Source of the DNA: Triatoma infestans
Taxonomy: Eukaryota; Arthropoda; Insecta; Hemiptera; Reduviidae
Assembly: GCA_011037195.1 (NCBI GenBank)
Contig: JAAEAF010002373.1
Span: 62,001 to 126,000, forward strand
Direction of reading: 5' to 3'
DNA: 64,000 bases
The translations under genes were made by a program, and so were the position numbers. Shown piece by piece: positions 11,694 to 21,299 of the stretch (positions within the stretch are counted from its first letter, which is position 1; every line of letters begins with the position of its first letter). The notes beneath the pieces were generated by a model that made no database searches, was not told where the DNA came from, and worked only from the letters and a program-made list of their open reading frames with translations.

Positions 11694-13895
11694 CAATATA
11701 GATAGATGTTGAATGTATTTATTCATACTAAACTCCAATCGTGAGAAATATTGTATAATTTTTATTTATATAAAATGTTTAATTAACCATACAGGCTATT
11801 ATTATGCACTCTCCCCTTATAACGCAAAATATATTTTTATTTTGTTTTCCAAAACTAGATTTCATTAGTGAGCGGTTTTTAAAAGGTTTCTGAGAAGTAC
11901 CACTAGAGGTTTGAAAGGTCAATGGAATTTTCATAACAATAGTTATTTGCATTTCTCATTATTTCACAAAAGAGAATTTTAAAGAGAAATATGGATTTAT
12001 TCTTACTCTGCTCTGGATTCTGTTGGAAATTCAATCCTGAGTTTGCTAAATATTTATTGGTCGATATTGTCTTCGTTCTTTAAATCTGGATTATTTTCCG
12101 ACTTATCGACTGTTCAAAAAAAAAGAAGTTTAAAATGTTCTGATGTGAGAAATGAGAAATATGGGCTATAGAATGAATTTCTCCCCTCAGAATATAATTT
12201 TCGTCCTACGCATTTCTTTCAGTAGCTGCTAGAACGGTTGTAACCTAAATTTTTTTCTCGAATTGAACAGGTTCAAATTATTGAAAAATGAGAGATTACT
12301 GAATCTCGCAATCCTCTGCTTATATACCAAAAAATATCATGTTCCAAATTACTCTTACGTCTTCCTCTTACTGTAATTTCCACGGTTCCTATTGACAAAA
12401 TTTCCAAAATAGAAATTATTACTGCGTTTTTCCTTAACATTTACCTTATGGTAAAACCGTCAATGTACTGATAAGGAAAAAATAGAAGAAATTATCGTCG
12501 TACTAACCGCAGAACACTCTATAAGAATTTAGTTACAAGAATAATCTAACAAATAAAATAAAGGGGATGGGATTATACTTTAGAAAGAACCTTATGGTCA
12601 CCACAGGTTCCCGAAAATAATTATTTTATCATTAAATATTTTAAAAAATCTCGAAACAACTAAGTATGAATATTTTATGTAAGTTTGAAGAAAAATCTGA
12701 AAGAGAATCGTAAAAAGCAGAAAAAACCTCTCTATAAACGATCAGTTTCCTGTAATTTCTTTCTTCTTTTTGGGATATTTTGTTCGCACACGCTTTTTTA
12801 GTTGTCTTTTTAAGTGTAGCAGTCTTAGTAATCTTTGTAAGCCTTTGTTATATTAAAATGAAAAGTTGTAAGCTCAAAATCGCAGCTCCCTCATATTCTC
12901 CCTAAAATATTTTTTTTTCCTCAATAATGTTCAAATAAAAATGAGACCACAAATTTTGTAGGTGTAGGTATTTAAAGATAATCTTATGTCTTATCCACAC
13001 AGGTAGACAAAATCGCGCAACTCGTGTCTGTGAACAAAGTTCTGCGATTGTCAATTGACAGTCGGAAACAATTTGGGTCTCCATAGACAAAAATCGAATG
13101 TCTATAGGCCTCCCATTTCAAATGGATAACTTGCGACTTCTTGCGCAACATATCGTAATCTGGATGCATCCTATAGACAGAAACTTTAGTATAGCCTGCT
13201 GTAGTCGCCACCCTTTTGCTCCTTCTTCCTTTTTTTAACTGTTTTATTATTGCTAATTTTTTTTTGTCAACGGGGTAAACTTTAAATTTAATTGAATCTT
13301 TCCATCGTACGTCGTGTTTTCGACTGCCAAAAACAGCCTTCCAATCTCAATTCATCTAAGAGATTATTACCGACTGCAGATCCCTCTGATAAAATCTGCC
13401 GTATTCACCAACATATTCTTTTTCTGTTTTTCGTTTCAAAAATAATAACCAAAGCGGCTATCAACCCACAGGCAGCAATGTCTCCGGCCATGACGACTCG
13501 AGACATGTACACAGACATGGACGCGTGACAAAGTGTACAAATTGTTTTGCAACTTGTTCCCAACAGTTTAAAGGGAATATTCTCTATTGCCTATAGACAT
13601 TTGCGCGATTGAGAAATCGTCAAAAATGAATACAAAAAAAACATTCAGTAATGTTACACGGTTTCTAACCAAAGCTTCAAGTCGAGTGATATCTAATTGG
13701 AATATTTTAGTTTCCTGCAATGTTTGTTTTGAAAAAATTGTGTCACAAACATTCAGAGTAATCGCCAAAAAAAAATTGTTTTCGAACTCAGAAGACCTCA
13801 ACAAAATAGGATATTCCGTGAAAACTGGGCACAATCGCATTACTTCCTATTAAGAGAAATTAAAAAAGTGATGAATAGTAAATACGCGTTCATAT
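11694..13895. other. Intergenic DNA between the zinc-finger gene and the mariner
   Basis: The proximal part should hold the 3'UTR of the zinc-finger gene, but no clear AATAAA lies close to the stop. Segments at 12980-13240 and 13240-13530 are richer in GC than their surroundings. On the - strand the second one reads a short stretch (MAGDIAACGLIAALVII, then KNRKR, then LLDELRLEG) that loosely resembles the N-terminus of PIF/Harbinger-type proteins; this is too weak to call. A decayed 3' end of the composite repeat lies at about 13780-13865 (ACCTCAA, GTGAAAACT, TACTTCCT). Confidence 0.45.
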
Positions 13896-13896
13896 A

Positions 13897-15204
13897 CGAG
13901 GTATGTCCAGTAAGTAAGTGTACTGAATTTTTGTAGGTTACAAAAATTTTTATTTGAACAAAAAAATTACCTAGTTACATTAGTACATATGTAAGCTATT
14001 TTTCGACATAGTCACCATTCCTCTCAATGCAGGTGGTGAACCGGGGTATTAATTTTTTGATGCCTTCCTCGAAGTAGTTTCCCGCCAACCCCTTCGTCCA
14101 CTTCTCCACCTCCCCTTTCACCTCCTTGTCGGCTGAAAACCTTTTTCCACCCATGTGCAGCTTCAGGAAGGTAAAGAGATAGTGATCTGAAGGTACTAGG
14201 GGAATGCGCGGGATGGTTCAGGACATCCCATTTAAACGAGGCAAGCAGTTCCTTTGTGGCCGTGTGTGGTCTGGCATTGTCGTGCAGCAGGCAGACTCCC
14301 TTTGTCAGCATGCCTCTCCTTTTGTTCTGGATCGCCCTCCGCAATTTTTTTAGGGTCTCACAGTATCTTGCAGAGTTGATGGTCTCCTCTTGAGGCATAT
14401 ATTCAATTAAAATTATGCCTTGACAGTCCCAAAACGCGGATGCCATGTTTTTCTTGACTGAAATTGTGGTTTTCAACTTTTTGGCGGAGAGTAAAGAGGT
14501 GTGACGCCACTGTTGGAGACTGCCTTTTGGTTTCAGGTGTGTAGTGTGCAAGCCAAGTTTCATTCTCCAGTAATGATGGAGCGGAGAAATTCATCTCCAT
14601 GGAGTTTGTATCGTCTCAAAAACTCTTGCCGGGCCTCCACTCGATTCAACTTGTGTTGGTCTGTCAGTGTTTTGGGACCCACCTCGCGGACAGTTTCCGA
14701 TATCCGAGGGTTTCTGTGATGGTTTCGTGTAGCAGAGATCCGGAGATTTGCGGAAAGTTCATCCACAGTCAATCTGCAATCGTCACGGAGCACATTTCGA
14801 CTTTTTTCACAATTTCGTCAGTCACAATTGAAGGTCTTCCGCTCCTCTGATCATCATGCACAGACGTACGACCGTTTTTAAACTTGCGACACCACTTGAA
14901 CACACTCGTACGATTCATAGCTATCACCAATATGCAGTTTTTACCTCATTATAAACCTCAACCGGAGATTTTCCCTTCCAAACGAGATAGCGGATGACGC
15001 CGCGTATTTCACACTTGGCGGGAGATTGGATTGACATTTTTCATGAAACGTATTGTCGCGTCGACAGTTCGCAACGTACTGACCTCAAACCGGTCTCGTT
15101 GCGGAGGGGAGGAATCAGGCTACACGGCAGTGTAGCCAACATGTCAAAAAACAAAATCCCTCCGGCCGAGAGCCTCAGTACACTTACTTACTGGACATGC
15201 CTCG
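13897..15204 (-). mobile_element. Complete-length mariner element, 1308 bp
   Basis: 30-bp terminal inverted repeats at 13897-13926 and 15175-15204 differ at one position. Both start CGAGG(T/C)ATGTCCAGTAAGT at the outer end. TA dinucleotides flank both ends (13895-13896 and 15205-15206), the standard mariner target duplication. The length is the usual 1.3 kb. The transposase inside (13996-15037, - strand) is frameshifted, so the element is dead, though its ends are intact and could in principle be recognised in trans. Confidence 0.95.
13996..15037 (-). pseudogene. Mariner transposase pseudogene (DD34D type)
   Basis: The coding path starts at ATG 15037 (MSIQSPAKCEIRGVIRYLVW) and runs through KFKNGRTSVHDDQRSGRPS in the helix-turn-helix region. 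It continues through the first catalytic region (SIITGE, then ETWLAHYTPETKRQS in another frame), the second (LLHDNARPHTATKEL, about 14255) and the third (LVPSDHYLF, about 14175), ending GDYVEK before TAG 13996-13998. At least four frame changes are needed: near 14930, in the middle of the HTH part, near 14565 and near 14190. The catalytic Asp codons for the second and third positions are still present. Length once frames are followed is close to the family's ~345 aa. Confidence 0.9.
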
Positions 15205-15206
15205 TA

Positions 15207-17740
15207 TTTTATAAATAAAAAAAAATATGTATGTATATAAACCAATAAACAAAATCAATTTGGATTCACAAAACTAAAACAGTTTTTATTTGGAATAAAA
15301 ATATAAAAAGCAATTTTTCGACAATATTACAAACAATAATAATGTAGGGGAAGAAAAAAAAAACTATTAAACAACCGGAAATATAAACATCTGATATGTA
15401 TATAGGAGATTTGTTTGGTTACATTATTAACAAATGTACAACTATGTAGCACTTTTGTGCGTACTTCTCTTTTTATTTTAAATTTTTGTTATAAAAGCAC
15501 TTCTGGCCTATTATTATATATATCTAGACTGAATTTTAATTAGATCTAGATTGATACTATGTTCAAAAAAATTATACTTTAAAACCGAATTATATTTTAG
15601 AGGGAAGTTGATGAATTTCTAAAAACAAAGAAATATGCTTTTATAATTATATTTAGAAAATGAAATTTATTCTAGATGATATCAACAGTTATATTTTAAT
15701 GTTGCTCAAACTTTCAGAAAGTTTAGAAATAGATATTAGTGTTATTCTCAAAAAAAAGAAACAATTGGCCTTTTAATAAAATTATTAAATGGCACTCAAA
15801 GGCAATATGCTAGAAAAAAAAAAACCTGCTTATTGTATGATAATTTAATTACGATTTAATATATCATAATGCAAATAGCATTTTGCCTTACAACTACATA
15901 AACATTTAACATAAACTAAACAGAAATAAAAGCAATAAATGTAATAACACTTTACTCGTTCTGATGTCATTAAAATAAAAATACAGAATCAGGCTCTTTG
16001 TTTTAAACTGGAATTATTTCTTTTCATAAATAATAATAAAGGACAACAAAGAAAAAAAAAAAAAAATTACTACCTTTCAAATATAAGAGTCTAGGCAAAA
16101 TTTTTCTGTATAATATAAATTTTATTTTGTATTTTTAATATCACATGCATTCATAAAATAATCATTCATTCACAAAAGTGCCTCATTTCTATGGAGAAAA
16201 AAAAATAAATAGGATATACGGGCCAGGTATATTTTTAATAATTAAACTTATAAACTATAAAACAATAAAATATAATATTTTCTTTTTTTTTTGACAAAGT
16301 TAGTATAAATCTAACATATGCATTTTTTTTAAATATTTACTAAAAGATAAATGCAATTTTAAGGAGAAATAATGAAAAATAAATATAACTTGAACATTCT
16401 AAAATACTGCCGCCTTCTTTATTTATTCTTTCGTTTTAATTTTATTTACTTATTTCTTTTTTTACTAAACGTAAGTTAAAATAAATTTGTTCAATAAAAT
16501 GATTTATATTATATACATATAAATCAATTATCAAATAAAATGATCAATAAAATATCAATTAAGTAGCTTAGCATTTTCCTATAAATCACCAGTTGAAATA
16601 ACATTGAGAAGAAATAGAGGAAATATTTTTGTTAAAAATATTTTTGTTTGTTTCTATTAATATTTGCCTAAAATAAATTGAATCCATCATAAAATTTCAA
16701 AAACAGATTTGAGGCACAATATTAATTTCTTATAGTATACTTTTTCTTTTTTTCTTTTATTTTTATATTACTAATAATAATTTCAATTTCTGTTATCATT
16801 GAATAAAAAATAATAATAAGAAAAAAAAAAAAACATCAGATATTATAATATTTGGAAAACATGAATTATTTTCTAAATAAATACTAACATCAAAGCAAGA
16901 TACGATGGACCCATTATTCCTACATATGCCTTCTCAATATTAACATTATTATAAATCTTATAATATACATGAAAAAGAGCACCTAACTTGATGGGGAAAT
17001 TGCCGTGAAGTTGACATATTAAAACAAAAAGATGCAAATTCACCATGCCATAGAAACTGCCTATTGAAAAAAATAAATGTTAACTCTTAAATTACACAAT
17101 TTAAAGACTGATTAAAATTTATTTGGATTACAAAAATAATAAATATTTATATATTTTACATTTCCCAGGCCTTTACTTTACATTTGGGAGTTAAAATACA
17201 CATTTTTTTTGCCGAAACCTTCCCTCTCAAACGGCACTATAAAGAGAGATAATGTTATTTATTTATTTATTTTTATTAATTTACTTTTTTTTTATTAAAG
17301 ATGTTTTTATGAATAGTTACTCTGTTAAGGCCAATATTATTAATGGAAGAACAGAAATTATTATTATAATCAAAACAAATTTTGATGTTACAAATTTTAC
17401 AAAAGCATAAATGCAAACTATTTCAGTCTTCATCATTTTAATATTTTATTAAAATTAGTTGAAAAAAAAAATCATTAATAATCGCACAAAACTGAATAAG
17501 CGTAAGAAATGTATGCTAAAACTAAATGGGGAAAAATATATTACACTCAATTAATTCAACAAAGTAATTCACATAAATGACAAAAAAAGGTAACGCAATA
17601 TTAGTTTTTTTTTTTTTAGATTAAAATAAAAATAATAACAAATATATAATAATCATTTTATGTAGTTTTACAATAAATGAATTAAAACTTTAAAGTTAAA
17701 AATAATATGGAAAAATGGAGGAATGCCAGGGTAGAGGAAT
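15207..17740. other. Very AT-rich intergenic DNA, nothing recognised
   Basis: Dense runs of A and T, scattered ATTTA and AATAAA strings on both strands, and no reading frame with family similarity. It may include untranslated sequence of an unseen gene, but nothing in it supports that directly. Confidence 0.5.
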
Positions 17741-17754
17741 TAATGTTGGGTCAG

Positions 17755-17890
17755 GCGACTGTAGATGTGTTGATGTAGTATTTATATGCATGGTGCTCTT
17801 TAGTCATGCTTCTTTCTGCAGTCCATTGCCTATCTCTCTCCATTATCTCTCCCTCTTTCCTCCTACTAACATTTTTATTAACCGTTAGTA
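17755..17890 (-). other. Possible terminal coding exon of an unidentified gene
   Basis: An island of ordinary base composition lies inside AT-rich DNA. On the - strand a frame entering after a possible AG reads a charged peptide (ERDRQWTAERSMTKEHHAY, then KYYINTSTVA) and stops at a TGA near 17758. I recognise no family and found no partner exon, so it may equally be repeat-derived. Confidence 0.25.
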
Positions 17891-18426
17891 TTTGGAGCCA
17901 AGTTAACGTGCTGAAATCAAAAAATTCTATCGTATATAAACTACTTTGCTATACATGTAAATATCTGAAGTTTGCTAAACATTAGTAAAACCATACTGCA
18001 ATAAAACTAATAAATTTAAGTCATTCTTTGCACAAAGTTTCAGCACGCCCACATTATCACAGTTAAATATTTTTCGGCACTCTTTTATAAGCCACCTATA
18101 TCAAACATGATTAAGTCAAGCCTAGAACTCCTATTAATATTATGTTCAAGTTGAATTTCTACAAGCTTCCAAAACAAAGAATAGGTCGTTATCTGAATCT
18201 CTACAGAACCAATGATTCATTTACCTACCTACCCCAAGGGTTACCTATATCGCATTGTATCGTCATTTTACCCATACCATTTGTGCAATAATTTTATTAA
18301 TCAGCAGAGTTTTAATTTTTAGTTTTTATATTAATTGATTATTTAATTTTAAAATTGCAAAAAATATTTTATTTAATTATAAAAAATGCAATATTAATGT
18401 TTGAAGGAAACATCTTAGTTTTGGTA

Positions 18427-19513
18427 CTGATGAAGATTATAAAATATAATCGAAATAAAATATGATAGTTGGAATTAAATGGCAGAAAGTCATGATATAT
18501 TTGTATAAAACACTTTATTATACAGTAGCGATCTCTTGATCTGAGCTTCGAGCCAGGCCATAATCAAGATAATTCAACTACTAGATGAGCACAACGTAGT
18601 CATATTTCACTAAATTTGTAATGTGGCATGAAGCTCAGCAATATCTGTTTTAAAACTGATAGATGTTCTGTTATTATTGATGTGGATCATTTCTAAAAAT
18701 TTTCTTTTTTGTGAATTCTTTCTCTGCCAACTATTGTAGTTCTACTGAAGTCAAAAGTGTGTCCAGTTTTTGTAGTGTGTTGAATTCCGTTTTGAACATA
18801 CTGTTTTATATCTGCATGTACATAGATAGGCAATTTGAACAATTTATTTTGTAAATAACATTAGAATTTAGATGATAGGGATTTTGTCTTTTTTGGAATC
18901 TAAAAAATCTTTTATTGCTGTTTGAATTAGAAATAAGAAATTTTGATATTGTTATTATTTTTTGAAAAGTTGCGTTAATCTTTCAGAAATTCCACGAATA
19001 TAAGGTAGTGAATAGAATTTTCTATCTTTGTTTGTTGTTTTTTGGAATGACTATGGTTTGATTTTGCGTATTTTTTTTTATGAGATTGTGGATGAGTGTT
19101 TTTAGTTAACAATTTACTTTCAGTGTGTTGGAAGCATATTTGATTACGGAATTGTGGTACTTATTTGAGGACAGAGTCAATCTTCTTTTTATGAGGTTTA
19201 TAGCTGTGTTTAATTTATAAGAGTAGGTTGGTCAGAATAGAAATGACCTGAAGCATTCGTTTAGTGGCAGTGGGTTTTGTGTATAAATTAGTGGAAATGG
19301 TTCCCTCATGTTCTTTCATTAGAAGAAATGTTAGTTTGTTGCCTGTTTCTATTTCAATGGTAAACTGTAGATTGTTATTGAAGGAGTTGAATATTTAGTT
19401 GTTATTTTTTTGAAGGGGGAACTCGATATTGAATAACAAAGTGTTATATACTACATATTATGTATCAGGACTTTTGATCATTTAATTTCAACTATCACAT
19501 TTTTAAACTTTTT
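18427..19513 (-). mobile_element. Penelope-like element remnant with inverted terminal segments
   Basis: On the - strand, around 19270-19400, one frame reads NLQFTIEIETGNKLTF and then NLYTKPTATK, matching the late reverse transcriptase region of Penelope-like elements. Near 18985 LPYIRGISERLTQLFKK matches the linker that precedes the GIY-YIG endonuclease. NVIYKINCSNC (about 18850) and TKTGHTFDFSRTTIVGRERI (about 18740) are GIY-YIG domain pieces. Frameshifts and stops separate them. Related sequence in opposite orientation flanks the coding remnant: 18460-18545 and 19425-19513 share GATAGTTGRAATTAAATG, AAAGTCMTGATA and ACACTTTRTTAT. Penelope-like elements are known for such terminal pseudo-LTRs. 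A CTGATGA...GAAA core lies at 18427-18454 (+). Confidence 0.75.
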
Positions 19514-19559
19514 AAGTCTAATAAACAAAACAAAGTTAAAGTATATTCGAAAGTTAAAC

Positions 19560-19930
19560 TACAATTTTTTTCACTGACCAATACCCGAAAATCTAGAGAT
19601 ATATTGAAAAAATTGGTCCAAAATCCAAAAAAATGATCGGTTTTGGAGAAGAATAATCGAAAATGATGAAAATTGGATATTTTCTGAAAAATTCAAACAA
19701 GCATATGTTGTGAGTATCACGACATCATAAAGCCCAACCAAAGGTTAGCCAAGAAAAAAGTAATGCTTCATGCTGGGGGAACTTTGAAGGTGTTTACATT
19801 TTAGCTTGTACCAGAAGTAGAGCTGATGGCTCTGAACTTTATTCTGAATAGCTAGATAGAGATTGTGAAGACTTAAAAGCGATGTCCCCCCTTTTTAATC
19901 AACTGAAAAGAGCTATTGTGCGACATGGTA
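19560..19930 (+). pseudogene. Possible mariner-like transposase scrap
   Basis: Shifting frames give AKKKVMLHAGGTLKVF near 19755 and RSRADGSELYSE, then LDRDCEDLK, near 19815-19875. These resemble the stretch between the first and second catalytic Asp of irritans-type mariner transposases (KKVMLCVWWD..., LYCQQLDRLK...). No catalytic motif or terminal repeat is visible, so this stays tentative. Confidence 0.35.
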
Positions 19931-20019
19931 ACACCCTCCTATCCATAGTTGCATTTGATTTAGGTTAAAATTAGTTTTCAATCCTACGTCTTAGAAAAAT
20001 GTCAAAGGTATTTTTTTAA

Positions 20020-20600
20020 AAAGTTACTTTGGTCTACCATCAGTCACATATGTTAACAATAGGGCAGAGTTACCTCCTTTAGAATCCTATACCTTCATTT
20101 GCACTACTGCTTCCAACTTCCGCCTTCCAAAAATGATTGTAATCAGAAATAAAGTTTATTGGTTTAAACACTGGCTCACCATTACTACGCAGAACGTTTT
20201 CAACCTCCTAATTTCATTATTAAACAAATCTGGTGGAGTCTGTAAACCGTGCAACAGTTTCTCAACGTTTTTTATTATACAGGGCTTTAATTTTGCAACA
20301 ACGGGATAAGATTACGATCTGCTTTTTTGAGAACTTGAAGCTGAGGGGAGAATTACATACTGGGCAAAAGAGATCCTGATGTAGAATTGTGCTCGCTTTG
20401 TAATTTCAATTCCCGCGAAGAACTTTATTAATTTTGGGAGGGATTGTCCGCTAATGGCAGAATTTACAATTATTTATTTTGGTAGGCGCAATCTTACGAG
20501 GGAAGAAATTATAGCTTTCTTGACGGGGCAAATACATTCTCATCAATTGATCCCCCAATGCTCGCATGCTTGTTAGTTGGATATGTTTGGTTAGCTGATA
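20020..20600 (+). pseudogene. LINE C-terminal remnant with cysteine motif
   Basis: Near 20290-20500 one path reads RDKITICFFENLKLRGELHT, then DPDVELCSLCNFNSREELY, then RDCPLMAEF and RNLTREEIIAFLTGQ. The C-x2-C...C arrangement followed by LTREEII...FL is the usual C-terminal end of jockey/I/R1-group retrotransposon polyproteins. At least one frameshift and a stop are present. Upstream to about 20020 is probably the same element, too decayed to align by eye. Confidence 0.5.
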
Positions 20601-21149
20601 ACTCACAGAAAATTTACTATTACTGTATTTAGAAAGTTTTAATTACATAAATCTGAATGACGTTTAAAAAAGTTTATTTTTATAATCCTTACAAATTTCT
20701 GAAATGTATCTCACTAATAATTTTCCTCATTCTTCATTTGATATAATTTACTTAGAAATTTTGTTTCCTTTCTCAATGTACAGTTAACTCTGGCAGACAG
20801 CTGCAGCCATACCTAATGTACTTTTTATCTAAATGTTTTGTATTTATTTCAAAAGAAATGTATTATTATTATTATTGGTATCAGCAATACCTAAATTGTT
20901 AAAATGGTGGTTTTAGGAAACCTATTATAATTTGTAAGTGCGTTTACTGACTTGGACAGTTTACAGATCATTATGCGCACTGTAACAGTTAAAAACCCGA
21001 CCTTCCGCTATCAGGTGCATTTAGTTATTCTTTATACATTTGTTAATACGAAATATCATAACTATATTTTGGCGAATAATGTTTTAAATTGTATGCAAAC
21101 AATAATTACTTAGTTTGTTATTAACCTAAGTCTTTCTTTAAGCAGTGTG

Positions 21150-21290
21150 TGGAATTGGGTCAGAACACTCAGAAAAGGGGGCAAGAATGTAATCCTCCTA
21201 AAAAAGTATTTGCTAAATTGAATTGCTAATGCTTTTGTACGCGGATGACTTGGTTATTTTAGGTTATTCTATAAGACGTTCATTTCAAAC
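21150..21290 (+). pseudogene. Reverse transcriptase scrap with intact YADD box
   Basis: At 21232-21265 a frame reads LLYADDLVILG, the catalytic motif of non-LTR reverse transcriptases. The surrounding frame is open for only a short distance and the expected upstream GVRQGD block cannot be recovered. It may belong to the same insertion as the C-terminal remnant ending near 20600, but the order (C-terminus first) means two insertions or a rearrangement. Confidence 0.5.
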
Positions 21291-21299
21291 TTAAAATAC

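Noticed and set aside
13240..13530. PIF/Harbinger transposase N-terminus on the - strand
   Set aside because: Only scattered similarity (LLDELRLEG, KNRKR) with stops between; no catalytic block or terminal repeats nearby.
13568..13853. Overlapping 88-90 codon frames on both strands
   Set aside because: The 3' part is a decayed composite-repeat end, and neither product resembles a protein family.
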